Positions 1 to 7,058 are shown, counted from the stretch's first letter. The stretch is DNA of 15,919 bases from JBKECY01 sp047975025 (GCA_047975025.1 JBKECY010000010.1:1-15919); one strand, 5' to 3'. Program-made: numbers and translations. Notes: generated from the letters alone by a model not told the origin.

Positions 1-48
1 TTCACGCATTGCTTTTTTCTGTGGTGATTCCTCTCTTCTTCTTGCCAT
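1..48 (-). CDS. IS256-family transposase, N-terminal fragment cut by window edge
   Basis: Only the first 16 codons lie in the window; the gene runs off the left edge. An ATG at 48-46 is preceded by a GGAGG box (59-55) with a six-base spacer, so the start is well supported. The visible residues begin MARRREESPQKKAMRE, a basic start that I recognise from memory as like clostridial IS256-type (mutator) transposases. The catalytic DDE domain is outside the window and cannot be checked. The assignment is strengthened by the sequence between this start and position 118, which looks like an IS256-type terminal repeat. Whether the transposase is intact is unknown. Confidence 0.6.
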   Translation of the reverse strand, partial: MARRREESPQKKAMRE

Positions 49-118
49 AAAAAACCTCCAAACTGTTGTAATTATCTTACATCAGTTTGAAGGTTTACAC
101 AATCTTTGGGATAGTCCC
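1..118 (-). mobile_element. End of an IS256-family insertion sequence (transposase 5' side)
   Basis: Read on the minus strand the element would begin at 118 with GGGACTATCCCAAAG, followed by TTGTGTAAACC, then about 70 bases of leader and the transposase start at 48. Terminal sequences with a GGGAC-type tip followed by a TGTGTAAA stretch are typical of IS256-family ends in Firmicutes. The tip at 108-118 is itself a short palindrome (GGGATAGTCCC). The other end and the target-site duplication lie outside the window, so the boundary at 118 is inferred from sequence character and from the abrupt start of an unrelated hairpin at 119. Confidence 0.55.
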
Positions 119-155
119 GAATCGTAGTCCAGCAACTGTCTGCTGGCTACGATTC
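119..155 (-). terminator. Stem-loop downstream of the ammonium transporter gene, abutting the IS end
   Basis: GAATCGTAG (119-127) pairs with CTACGATTC (147-155), and CCAGCA (129-134) pairs with TGCTGG (141-146). One base (T128) is bulged and the loop is six bases (135-140). It lies 16 bases past the stop codon of the minus-strand transporter gene, the normal place for its terminator. The minus-strand 5' flank is A-rich, as in many intrinsic terminators, but the T tract expected after the stem is absent: the IS sequence GGGACTATCCC begins at the very next base. On the plus strand the stem is followed by only a weak tract, TTTCTT. Confidence 0.5.
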
Positions 156-170
156 TTTCTTATGTTTCCC

Positions 171-1409
171 TTAATCCATTCCATGAAAGGAGGGGTATGC
201 CGTTTCTCCATGATACGGTCGGTCGAGGCCTGTAATCTCATCTTCTTTTTTAGCTCGAAGCGGAGAGAAACACCTGGCAACTCCTGCCGCAACCAATGTG
301 CCCGCCGCCGCCCACGCAATTGATATCAGAATTGCAACTGCCTGTCTCCATAATTGTGACGGATTCCCGTAGAAAAGCCCGTCAACACCTCCAATACTGC
401 TTTCGGCAAACAATCCGGCCATGAGACCGCCAAAGATCCCCCCGATACCATGGCAGCCAAATGCATCCAGCGTATCATCAATTTTCAATACATTTTTAAT
501 TAAGATAATTCCGAAATAGCAGATGGGAGAAACTAAAAATCCTATAACAACAGCTGCCCAAATTGGCAAAAAACCACACCCAGGGGTAATTCCTACCAGT
601 CCTGCCAGTGCCCCTGTACACGCCCCGACAATCGTCGGTTTCCCTGTACGAAACACCTCAATCAGGGTCCAGCTGAACATAGCGCAGCCTCCGGAAATCA
701 TCGTTGCAAAGAATACATGAGATGTCAGATTTGAAGCCTCAAGAGCGCTTCCACCATTAAATCCAAACCATCCCATCCACAATATCCCAAGTCCCAGAAG
801 CACAAAGGGGATATTATGCGGTCGGTATGTATGTGTTTCATAGTCTCTGCGCCTTCCGATCAGCATACACAAAACCAGTCCACTGACACCGGAACTAATA
901 TGTACCACATTTCCTCCTGCAAAATCAACTGCTTTCAGCCAACTTGTATCACTCAGTCCCAGTAGTCCCCCATCGCCCCACACCATGTGCGCCAGCGGAT
1001 AATAGACAATCACCGACCAGATAATGACGAAGATATAGAACGCTTTAAACCGCATGCGGCTGCTCACTGAACCGGATATAATCATTGGTGTAATCAGCGC
1101 ATACATCAGCATTAAGGCTGAATATGCATAGGTTGAGATTGTACCGGTCATATCATCAATTCCGATTCCATTATGAAATATGTACTTAAAAGATCCAATA
1201 ATAGGTCCCGAACCTCCGCATGTCATAGTAAATCCAATGGCAATCCAGAGAAACGTCCCAACCCCCATATTAAATATTGAATTCGTCATAATACTAATTA
1301 CATTCTTACGCCTTCCAAGCCCTCCATAGAAAAAGGCCAGGCCAGGAATCATAAACATGACGAGTGCCGCCGAAATTAATACCCACACTGTATCACTTGC
1401 ACTAAACAT
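171..1409 (-). CDS. amt: Ammonium transporter (Amt/MEP/Rh family)
   Basis: A 412-residue polytopic membrane protein that conducts ammonium across the cytoplasmic membrane. Family hallmarks are visible: an N-terminal FFYGGLGRRKNV segment (26-37), GGNVVHISSGVSGL (165-178) with the first pore histidine at H170, DAFGCHGIGGIFGG (315-328) with the second pore histidine at H320, and the C-terminal GLDxxxHGExAY tail. Length is normal for bacterial Amt proteins and about eleven membrane segments are expected. The ATG at 1409 follows GGGGTGG. No GlnK/PII gene is visible beside it. It is the last gene of the amine-oxidation locus, separated from the preceding gene by a terminator-like hairpin only about 20 bases before its start codon. 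A role in scavenging or exporting ammonium linked to amine oxidation is inferred from position only. Confidence 0.95.
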   Translation of the reverse strand: MFSASDTVWVLISAALVMFMIPGLAFFYGGLGRRKNVISIMTNSIFNMGVGTFLWIAIGFTMTCGGSGPIIGSFKYIFHNGIGIDDMTGTISTYAYSALMLMYALITPMIISGSVSSRMRFKAFYIFVIIWSVIVYYPLAHMVWGDGGLLGLSDTSWLKAVDFAGGNVVHISSGVSGLVLCMLIGRRRDYETHTYRPHNIPFVLLGLGILWMGWFGFNGGSALEASNLTSHVFFATMISGGCAMFSWTLIEVFRTGKPTIVGACTGALAGLVGITPGCGFLPIWAAVVIGFLVSPICYFGIILIKNVLKIDDTLDAFGCHGIGGIFGGLMAGLFAESSIGGVDGLFYGNPSQLWRQAVAILISIAWAAAGTLVAAGVARCFSPLRAKKEDEITGLDRPYHGETAYPSFHGMD

Positions 1410-1428
1410 ATTTCCACCCCATCTTTCT

Positions 1429-1476
1429 AAAAAAACAAGGATGTATGAAAAGCTTTACTTTTCAACACATCCTTGT
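1429..1476 (-). terminator. Strong intrinsic-terminator hairpin between the cyclodeaminase-like gene and amt
   Basis: On the minus strand ACAAGGATGT (1476-1467) pairs perfectly with ACATCCTTGT (1444-1435). Inside it TGAAAAG (1464-1458) pairs with CTTTTCA (1452-1446) around a five-base loop. The stem is followed at once by seven T. This is a textbook Rho-independent terminator for minus-strand transcripts. It ends only about 20 bases before the amt start codon, leaving no room for a promoter after it, so amt must be expressed by readthrough or from a start site just upstream of the hairpin. Confidence 0.85.
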
Positions 1477-1485
1477 GAATCGTCT

Positions 1486-1491
1486 ATTATA
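1486..1491 (-). promoter_or_regulatory. Possible -10 box of an amt promoter (weak)
   Basis: TATAAT on the minus strand, immediately beyond the stop codon of the preceding gene and about ten bases before the terminator-like hairpin. No good -35 hexamer is seen 16-19 bases upstream. If used, the transcript would begin almost at the first base of the hairpin. AT-rich flanks make a chance match possible. Confidence 0.25.
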
Positions 1492-1492
1492 T

Positions 1493-2569
1493 TTATAATG
1501 CATAGTTCTCCCACAGGGGCAATGTAAGCCCTAAGTCCATTGATTTTGCATTCTGAAATACTCTGAATGCTTCTGACAGATCATGAATTCCCATTCCAAT
1601 TGGATTAAAAAATATTTTCTGTGCATCATCTGTACGGCCCGGAAGTTCACCGGTCACGACCTGTCCCAAATTACCGGTGATTGCCGATTCAGGTATAATC
1701 TCATCGCGCACAGCCCGCCAGGATACATCCGCCCCGTGATGTTTTACCTGTTTATAATCATCACAATAAATTTGATCTACAAAGGGCAGTGCCTCGGTAG
1801 GAGTATCCCAAAAACTTGTTTCAATATGTACCACTCCCGGCTTCCACCATTCTGCATTTATGTAGGAAGAACGTGCCATCGTACCAGTCGCAATAATATC
1901 CGATTCCTTTTGCACCTGCTCGGCTGATTCTCCGGCGCAAACTTCAATATCAACCAAGCCTTGCACTTCTTCCACAAGCGCCTCAACATTCTTTTTATTA
2001 GGACTATAAATCCAGGCCACTTCCAGCCCTTCCACTGCATTGGCAATACCCAGTAGGTTTGTTTTGCCTATAATACTTGAGCCATAAATTCCAACACTTT
2101 TAGCTCCAGGTCTGGCCAGATATTTTGCTGCTACACCCGTAGCTGCACCAGTTCGCATCGCACTGACAAGAGTTCCGTCCATAATTGCCTGAGGCATCAG
2201 AGTTTCCGGATGCAGAATAATGATAACAGCATTGGCTCTTGGCAGGTTGAATTTGGATGGATTCCACGGTTTACTGGGAATATACTTGATGCCAGAGGTA
2301 TTGACCGGCCCGGGCAGACCGCGCGCGGCAAGTTCTTCTTTGTACTCTTCACCTCCGAGCCAGGCTGGCATGGACATAATCCTTCCCAAAGTTTCCTCAC
2401 TGTCCTCTCCCCCCCAGCGAATGACCGGTTTGGGCGGCAGTATAAAATCACCTTTACCATGAAGGAAAAAAGAACGTTCCGTCGCCTGTAAGGCACCTTT
2501 CATATCCAAGCCCCCTGCTTTTACACATACATCCTGTGATAAATACAAAAACTCTACCTTTTCATACAT
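1493..2569 (-). CDS. Ornithine cyclodeaminase / mu-crystallin family protein
   Basis: A 358-residue member of the ornithine cyclodeaminase, alanine dehydrogenase and mu-crystallin superfamily, which use NAD(P) to deaminate amino acids or reduce cyclic imines (ketimines). Supporting segments are SAMRTGAATGVAAKYLA (136-152), a Rossmann dinucleotide site beginning SVGIYGSSIIG (158-168), and the C-terminal FNPIGMGIHDL (321-331). The glycine motif GSSIIG departs from the usual GxGxQA, and the protein is a little longer than typical ornithine cyclodeaminases, so ornithine should not be assumed to be the substrate. To my memory, close relatives are sometimes labelled tyramine oxidase subunit B in databases. 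RBS AAAGGAGG lies eight bases before the ATG. It follows the DadA-type oxidoreductase by 37 bases in the same operon, which fits a task on the imine or keto product of the dehydrogenase. Confidence 0.8.
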   Translation of the reverse strand: MYEKVEFLYLSQDVCVKAGGLDMKGALQATERSFFLHGKGDFILPPKPVIRWGGEDSEETLGRIMSMPAWLGGEEYKEELAARGLPGPVNTSGIKYIPSKPWNPSKFNLPRANAVIIILHPETLMPQAIMDGTLVSAMRTGAATGVAAKYLARPGAKSVGIYGSSIIGKTNLLGIANAVEGLEVAWIYSPNKKNVEALVEEVQGLVDIEVCAGESAEQVQKESDIIATGTMARSSYINAEWWKPGVVHIETSFWDTPTEALPFVDQIYCDDYKQVKHHGADVSWRAVRDEIIPESAITGNLGQVVTGELPGRTDDAQKIFFNPIGMGIHDLSEAFRVFQNAKSMDLGLTLPLWENYAL

Positions 2570-2606
2570 TTGTGATACCTCCTTTTGAAATTTATCTTAT
2601 TCAACA

Positions 2607-3752
2607 TTATTGCTTTGCTTTGAACCTGTCATATCGCAGCCCACTGATGTCAATCGTAGTAGAAACGCCCTGCATGACTAATTCTTTGACAGCCAGTGCC
2701 ACAGCCGGTGAGATGCCGAATCCATGTCCTGAAAATGCGCAGGCAATTGTAAGTCCCGGCACCTCATCCACATTGCTTACCACAGGAATACCATCCACAC
2801 CGGTATCAAAATGCCCACTCCAGTTACGGATAATCTTAACATCGGCAAAGGCAGGGAAGAATCCAATAATTGCTCTAACCAGAGATGGCGCCGTATAGGC
2901 TTCTGTCGGATGCCCTTCGTGATTGGATGTAAAATGCTGTAACCCGCTTACACCTCCCAGCAAAAATGAACCATGCTTTGTACGATGTCCGTAAAAATCG
3001 GCTTCCGCAGTACCCAGCACCTGATCGAACATCGGCGGAAGCTGTTCTGTCACAAATACCTCCTCATCCTCACGTTCCACAGGAATTTCTATCCCTACGG
3101 TATCGGCAATTTCTCGTGAATAGTAACCGGCACAAAGTACTACATGCTCTGCTGCAAATTCACCCTCCGTTGTGCTTACTTTTTTAATTGCACCTCGGAC
3201 CTTCTTCAGTCCGGTCACCGTAATTCCCGTGATAAAAACAGCCCCATGTTCCAATGCACGCTGATAGTAACCAAATGTCGTAACCAATGGGTTTGCGTAG
3301 CCATCGGTCGGGCACCAGCTGGCACCAATCACTTCTTCCGACATATAGGGACAAATTTCCCGAGCCTTGGCTCCGGTGACCATCTCAAGATTCAGACCTG
3401 CCTTTATATTCCTGTCGACCAGCCCTTGCAGCTTATCGATATGTGCCTGTGTGCGTCCCAGCCGCAGATTTCCTTTCTGCACATATTCCACATCGACTCC
3501 CAGTTCCTCTCCCAATGTAGGCCAGACATGTTTGACAGCATGCATCGCCAGCGGCAATTCTCGCACATCACGGGCAGATTGTCGTACACCCCCGGCATTT
3601 CGCCCTGAAGCCCCTGCACAAATTTCATTTTTTTCCAAGACAATAACACTGAGACCTTCTCTGGCAAGCTGATATGCACTGGCACATCCCATGACTCCGC
3701 CACCGATTATGATAGCGTCAGCACTTCTAATTCCTTTATAGTTATTCTCCAT
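2607..3752 (-). CDS. DadA-type FAD-dependent oxidoreductase (amine/amino-acid dehydrogenase catalytic subunit, HcnC/SoxB-like)
   Basis: A 381-residue flavoprotein of the D-amino acid / sarcosine / glycine oxidase fold. The N-terminal FAD site reads DAIIIGGGVMGCASAYQLA (12-30), followed by GASGRNAGGVRQ (47-58), a segment typical of this family. The C-terminal GVDGIPVVSN and ACAFSGHGFGISPA segments also fit. It would oxidise a C-N bond of an amino or imino acid. The start at 3752 is chosen because AGAGGAG lies nine bases upstream; longer in-frame starts at 3797 and 3758 lack sensible spacing. Its start overlaps the end of the BFD-type gene by 11 bases, implying coupled translation and a shared complex. 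The substrate cannot be read from sequence; hydroxyproline, sarcosine, opines and glycine are all used by relatives. Confidence 0.85.
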   Translation of the reverse strand: MENNYKGIRSADAIIIGGGVMGCASAYQLAREGLSVIVLEKNEICAGASGRNAGGVRQSARDVRELPLAMHAVKHVWPTLGEELGVDVEYVQKGNLRLGRTQAHIDKLQGLVDRNIKAGLNLEMVTGAKAREICPYMSEEVIGASWCPTDGYANPLVTTFGYYQRALEHGAVFITGITVTGLKKVRGAIKKVSTTEGEFAAEHVVLCAGYYSREIADTVGIEIPVEREDEEVFVTEQLPPMFDQVLGTAEADFYGHRTKHGSFLLGGVSGLQHFTSNHEGHPTEAYTAPSLVRAIIGFFPAFADVKIIRNWSGHFDTGVDGIPVVSNVDEVPGLTIACAFSGHGFGISPAVALAVKELVMQGVSTTIDISGLRYDRFKAKQ

Positions 3753-4089
3753 AATCATCCACTCCTCTAGAATCTTCCGTACTAAGTGCCAGTTCACTCA
3801 TGATTACCGGGCGTACTGGCATTCTCCCTTTTACTTTTCCAATATCGCCCACTGAACACTGCAATTCCGATGCCATAACAGCACGCACAAGACGCTGGCA
3901 CGTCTGTCCTTGGCACAATCCCATTCCTACTCTAAGATACCTCTTGACCTCCCCAAAGGTTCTAAGTCCTGCATGTACAGCCCTTCTTACATCTCCCCGG
4001 GTTACCTCTTCACAGCGGCAGATGAGCATGGCATCATCTGCTCTTTCTATAAATGGTTCTCTTCCCTTTTCTCTAACGATTATTGCCAT
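3742..4089 (-). CDS. BFD-type [2Fe-2S]-binding protein, subunit of the dehydrogenase
   Basis: A 115-residue protein with the bacterioferritin-associated-ferredoxin cysteine pattern C-x-C-x32-C-x4-C: ICRCEEVT, then GMGLCQGQTC. This domain binds one [2Fe-2S] cluster. In many HcnB-like or opine oxidase subunits it is fused to the C-terminus of the NAD(P)/FAD subunit; here it is a separate gene. The start at 4089 is chosen for AAAGGAG seven bases upstream; a longer start at 4122 has no comparable site. It overlaps the upstream oxidoreductase by 17 bases and the downstream oxidoreductase by 11, so the three are translationally linked. It probably relays electrons between the two flavoproteins. The C-terminal tail of about 45 residues has no cysteine ligand pattern and was not recognised. 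Confidence 0.85.
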   Translation of the reverse strand: MAIIVREKGREPFIERADDAMLICRCEEVTRGDVRRAVHAGLRTFGEVKRYLRVGMGLCQGQTCQRLVRAVMASELQCSVGDIGKVKGRMPVRPVIMSELALSTEDSRGVDDYGE

Positions 4090-5695
4090 ACCCGGCTCCT
4101 TTCTTCGAAGACTGCATATCACTTTTGAAAAATCTGGCTCTTCCTACTTCTGATGCAGGTACTTTCATCACCAGCATGGCTGTTTTATCCATGACTTTTG
4201 AATTTCTCACCTCGACGACTACGGCATCGCATACTTCACGACCTCTTCGATCCAAGGCTTTTCCCTGCTCTCCCTTTTGCGGCAGAGGCAGAAATTCATA
4301 GGGAAGTCCGACCGTACCATACCCCTCTTCATAGGCATCATTGATCAGAAAAATGGCTTGTCCTGAGCAGGCTCCCACACATAGGCCGCAACCCGTGCAT
4401 TTTTTATCCAAATCAAGTCCCGGCAGCAGGGTAATATCCTGTCCTACTTTGATACAGCCTTGCGGGCAGGCATCCTGGCATGGATCGCAGGGAATATTCT
4501 GAGTGCATTCCATGACGATTCTTATGCCCGCAGTATGCGCCAAAGCCGGAAAAGCAGCAGTCTCAGCTTCCTCAATAAATCCGTGTTTTAGCAACGACTG
4601 AGATAATGGATATCCCTCCTCCGTAGTGACAATGTCGTTTCTTCCTTTTTTGCCCGGTCCAAACATACCTGCTCTGATTTTTTGCAGAGAAGCTTCGTAT
4701 TCCTGCGTTTTATGCAAGAACTCATCTTCGTCTGTGTAGCCCAGCTGATTTGCTGCCGCCATCGCGGCCACTTTACCCTGAATCATAGCGGAGCTTGCCT
4801 CTTCAATTCCACAGATGTCACCCGCACAAAAGATTCCGGGAAGGGATGTCTGTCCATAGGAATCAAGCAGCGGGACATATCCTCCTTTTCCCCCATCATA
4901 TGTCATCACGCACCCTGCTGTATCGGCCATCTGACTCATAGGTGAAAGTCCTACGGCGATACAGATTGTATCTACGGCAAGCACTTTTTCTGTCCCGCTT
5001 ATGGGAGTAAAGGATGCATCCACCTCGGCTATCACTGCTCCTTCTACCGCTTCTGCTCCGAGTGCCCGTACAATCGTATGTGACGTATAGAACGGAACAC
5101 CGGTACGCGCCAGTTTAGCTGCGTGTACCCCATATCCACCAATTCTTGGTGCGGCATCGACAAGTGCGACCACATCACATCCCGCCTGAAGCAACTGGTA
5201 AGAGACCACGAGCCCTACATTGCCCGAGCCCACCATCAAAACCTTGTTTCCCGGCTTGATACCATGCAGATTCATAAGAGTTTGGGCGGCTCCGGCACCC
5301 ATGACACCTGGCTTCGTCCATCCTTCAAAACTCATCATGTTCTCTGCTGCACCGGTAGCTACAATGATAGCATCTGCTTTAAAGTTTCTTACCTCACCTT
5401 CCAGCCTCACCGAAACCTCTTTATGTTTATATATCCCCAGAACAGTTGCCCCCAGTACTACGCGGACTCCCTGTTCTCTGGCATGAGCAAGCAGGTTTTC
5501 TCCAATGACCATACCTCGTGTCCTGGCTTGATGCTCCCGGCTTCCAAAGAACTTATGTATCTGCTTGAACAGCTGGCCTCCTGGCTTTAGGTTTTCGTCA
5601 AAGACTACGACCTGCATTCCCATTTCCGCTGCAATGCAGGCTGCCGAGAGTCCGGCAGGACCGGCACCAATCACAATCAATTCATAGCGTTTCAT
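4073..5695 (-). CDS. FAD/NAD(P)-type oxidoreductase with C-terminal iron-sulfur region (HcnB / sarcosine oxidase alpha-like)
   Basis: A 540-residue protein. The N-terminal part is a two-dinucleotide-domain flavoprotein: VIGAGPAGLSAA (8-19), VATGAAE (113-119), a second site VGSGNVGL (155-162) and the FAD-closing IFCAGDICG (288-296). The segment KPGGQLFKQIHKFFGS (37-52) is characteristic of HcnB/opine oxidase subunits. The C-terminal third carries cysteines C397, C403, C406, C410 and a canonical CTGCGLCVGAC (433-443), so at least one and probably two [4Fe-4S] clusters. That region replaces the BFD domain often fused here, which is coded by the next gene. The ATG at 5695 has GAGGA seven bases upstream; a TTG at 5701 is too close to it. 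I infer that this subunit moves electrons from the DadA-type subunit to ferredoxin or NAD(P). The stop is TAG. Confidence 0.85.
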   Translation of the reverse strand: MKRYELIVIGAGPAGLSAACIAAEMGMQVVVFDENLKPGGQLFKQIHKFFGSREHQARTRGMVIGENLLAHAREQGVRVVLGATVLGIYKHKEVSVRLEGEVRNFKADAIIVATGAAENMMSFEGWTKPGVMGAGAAQTLMNLHGIKPGNKVLMVGSGNVGLVVSYQLLQAGCDVVALVDAAPRIGGYGVHAAKLARTGVPFYTSHTIVRALGAEAVEGAVIAEVDASFTPISGTEKVLAVDTICIAVGLSPMSQMADTAGCVMTYDGGKGGYVPLLDSYGQTSLPGIFCAGDICGIEEASSAMIQGKVAAMAAANQLGYTDEDEFLHKTQEYEASLQKIRAGMFGPGKKGRNDIVTTEEGYPLSQSLLKHGFIEEAETAAFPALAHTAGIRIVMECTQNIPCDPCQDACPQGCIKVGQDITLLPGLDLDKKCTGCGLCVGACSGQAIFLINDAYEEGYGTVGLPYEFLPLPQKGEQGKALDRRGREVCDAVVVEVRNSKVMDKTAMLVMKVPASEVGRARFFKSDMQSSKKGAGYGNNR

Positions 5696-5711
5696 CTGCA
5701 ATTCCTCTCTT

Positions 5712-6014
5712 TCAGCGACTTAATCCATACTGTGTCTCCACCTTCATACCACTTACCAGCGGTGTCGTACAGGTGCGTACATTGGGCATACCATCGACAA
5801 TCATAACACAGTCGGTACACCGTCCAATGGCGCAAAAGATTCCGCGCGGCTCATGCTGCTTGACCGTATAGCGATGTGTCAGCACCCCCAGCGCTTTTAG
5901 TGATGCGGCGATTGGCTCACCTTCGCAACCTTGTACTTTCTTACCATTGTAATAGAAGCTGACTGCCTTTCCCTTATCATAATCATCAATTACAGGGTGT
6001 TTTGTAATCCTCAT
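5712..6014 (-). CDS. [2Fe-2S] ferredoxin-like small subunit (HcnA-like / sarcosine oxidase alpha N-terminal domain)
   Basis: A 100-residue plant-type [2Fe-2S] domain protein. The four ligand cysteines are visible in GCEGEPIAASL (29-39), FCAIGRCTDC (60-69) and VRTC (79-82), followed by the characteristic VxxGMKVETQ end. The phrase CTDCVMIVDGMPNVRTC is typical of the small subunit of HcnABC-like dehydrogenases and of the N-terminal domain of sarcosine oxidase alpha. It is the first gene of the operon, 16 bases upstream of the larger flavoprotein. RBS GGAAGGAG precedes the ATG. It should form the third component of the complex and pass electrons within it. Confidence 0.9.
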   Translation of the reverse strand: MRITKHPVIDDYDKGKAVSFYYNGKKVQGCEGEPIAASLKALGVLTHRYTVKQHEPRGIFCAIGRCTDCVMIVDGMPNVRTCTTPLVSGMKVETQYGLSR

Positions 6015-6062
6015 ACTACTCTCTCCTTCCTACCTCTGTCTTACTAAGGAATTGTTATGTGA

Positions 6063-6118
6063 AGTATACCCTGCAAGACGCAGTCAGGTTTGAAAAATTC
6101 AGACAGCAGATTGAAGAA
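6063..6118 (-). promoter_or_regulatory. Promoter of the dehydrogenase operon with candidate AraC-type operator
   Basis: A -10-like TATACT (6068-6063 on the minus strand) has no good -35 at normal spacing, as expected for an activator-dependent promoter. Just upstream are two direct half-sites, TTTTTCAA (6097-6090) and TTCTTCAA (6118-6111), seven of eight bases alike and exactly 21 bases apart, that is two helical turns. Each is followed by a CTG within a few bases. The nearer half-site abuts the expected -35 position. The AraC-family gene immediately upstream is the obvious candidate to bind here. Confidence 0.5.
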
Positions 6119-6135
6119 ATCGGACATAGGCGCAC

Positions 6136-6170
6136 AAAAAAAGAAGCGTTTTCCTGCCTTCGCTTCTTTT
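6136..6170 (-). terminator. Intrinsic terminator of the AraC-family regulator gene
   Basis: On the minus strand AAAAGAAGCG (6170-6161) pairs with CGCTTCTTTT (6148-6139) around a 12-base loop, and the T run continues to 6136. It lies 18 bases past the regulator stop codon and separates the regulator from the operon promoter. The A-rich and T-rich arms could also let it work in the other direction. Confidence 0.8.
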
Positions 6171-6188
6171 AAAATATAGGGTTCCACA

Positions 6189-7034
6189 TTATCTGTCCCT
6201 TTGTATTGCCGCCATGGCATGCCCAGGCATCCTCTGATATCCACGCTTAAACTCTTGTGGTGAGCACCCTGTGAATTCCTTGAATTCCCTTTGAAAATGC
6301 GCTTGATCCGAATAGGACAGATCCGCAATATACTGAACATTATTAAGATACGGATTATTAATAATATTATGTATTGCATGCTGCACACGTACGATTCTGC
6401 AAAGCATCTTCGGACTTAGGTTAATACTTGAATCCAGCAGCCGACAGACCTGCCTTTCTGAATACCCAAGCTCTTTACCCAAGTTCGTGACTGTCGTGCC
6501 GCCTTTGCTTTCGTTGATATTCCTGATAATATTATGCACTGCCGGATTAATGAACATATTCGTAATAGAGCCAGCAAACATCTCAAGGAATAATGTTATC
6601 TCTTGATTTAGCGTGTTAGACTCACGCAGCTTCTCAATAAAAGAATCAATATTGTAGTCCTTACTGGAAAAAATAATCTCACTGTCAGTAATCTCAGCTA
6701 AAGAAAAGTCATCCAGATGCAGACACAGACCAGGGACAAGACGCACCCCAAAGTAGCTGTATCCTGGATAGCATTTCAAGGTTTTTCGTTTGGTAGGCGA
6801 TCCTATCAATTCGACCCAATAGTCAAGGTCATTGTATATGAATGCAATATCAACACAACCATCCGGTATACAGGTGAATTCACTTTTTACCAGATAATTT
6901 TCCGGCATAAAGAAATGATAGCACCGCATCTGGACAGGAGAGAACAACATCTTTTGTTCAAACCCAATCACATGGTTTTTAAAAAGTGGCTGATAAATTC
7001 TAAAATCTGTGTCTGATAAAGAAAATACATCCAT
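6189..7034 (-). CDS. AraC-family transcriptional regulator
   Basis: A 281-residue regulator. The C-terminal AraC/XylS DNA-binding domain has two helix-turn-helix units: TVTNLGKELGYSERQVCRLL (181-200) and the signature region VQYIADLSYSDQAHFQREFK (233-252) followed by FTGCSPQEFKRG. The N-terminal half, with PDGCVDIAFIYND (57-69), looks like the sensory domain found in some AraC proteins and probably binds a small ligand. The start at 7034 is chosen because AGAGGAG lies six bases upstream and because the likely transcription start near 7092 excludes the longer start at 7100. It lies just upstream of and codirectional with the dehydrogenase operon, and a 21-bp direct repeat in that operon's promoter is its likely target. 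The inducer is unknown but may be the enzyme's substrate. Confidence 0.9.
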   Translation of the reverse strand: MDVFSLSDTDFRIYQPLFKNHVIGFEQKMLFSPVQMRCYHFFMPENYLVKSEFTCIPDGCVDIAFIYNDLDYWVELIGSPTKRKTLKCYPGYSYFGVRLVPGLCLHLDDFSLAEITDSEIIFSSKDYNIDSFIEKLRESNTLNQEITLFLEMFAGSITNMFINPAVHNIIRNINESKGGTTVTNLGKELGYSERQVCRLLDSSINLSPKMLCRIVRVQHAIHNIINNPYLNNVQYIADLSYSDQAHFQREFKEFTGCSPQEFKRGYQRMPGHAMAAIQRDR

Positions 7035-7058
7035 TTTATTCTCCTCTAAATAACAAAC

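Noticed and set aside
1429..1476. ANTAR-type antiterminator target before amt
   Set aside because: The hallmark pair of hairpins with six-base loops (A at first and G at fourth position) is not present; the loop here has five bases and only one hairpin is seen.
5123..5590. 155-codon plus-strand open frame
   Set aside because: It is antisense to the well-supported FAD oxidoreductase gene and has no family features.
2607..6014. Hydrogen cyanide synthase (hcnABC) proper
   Set aside because: Subunit types match, but the rearranged domains, extra iron-sulfur region and the cyclodeaminase and amt neighbours do not point to glycine oxidation to cyanide.
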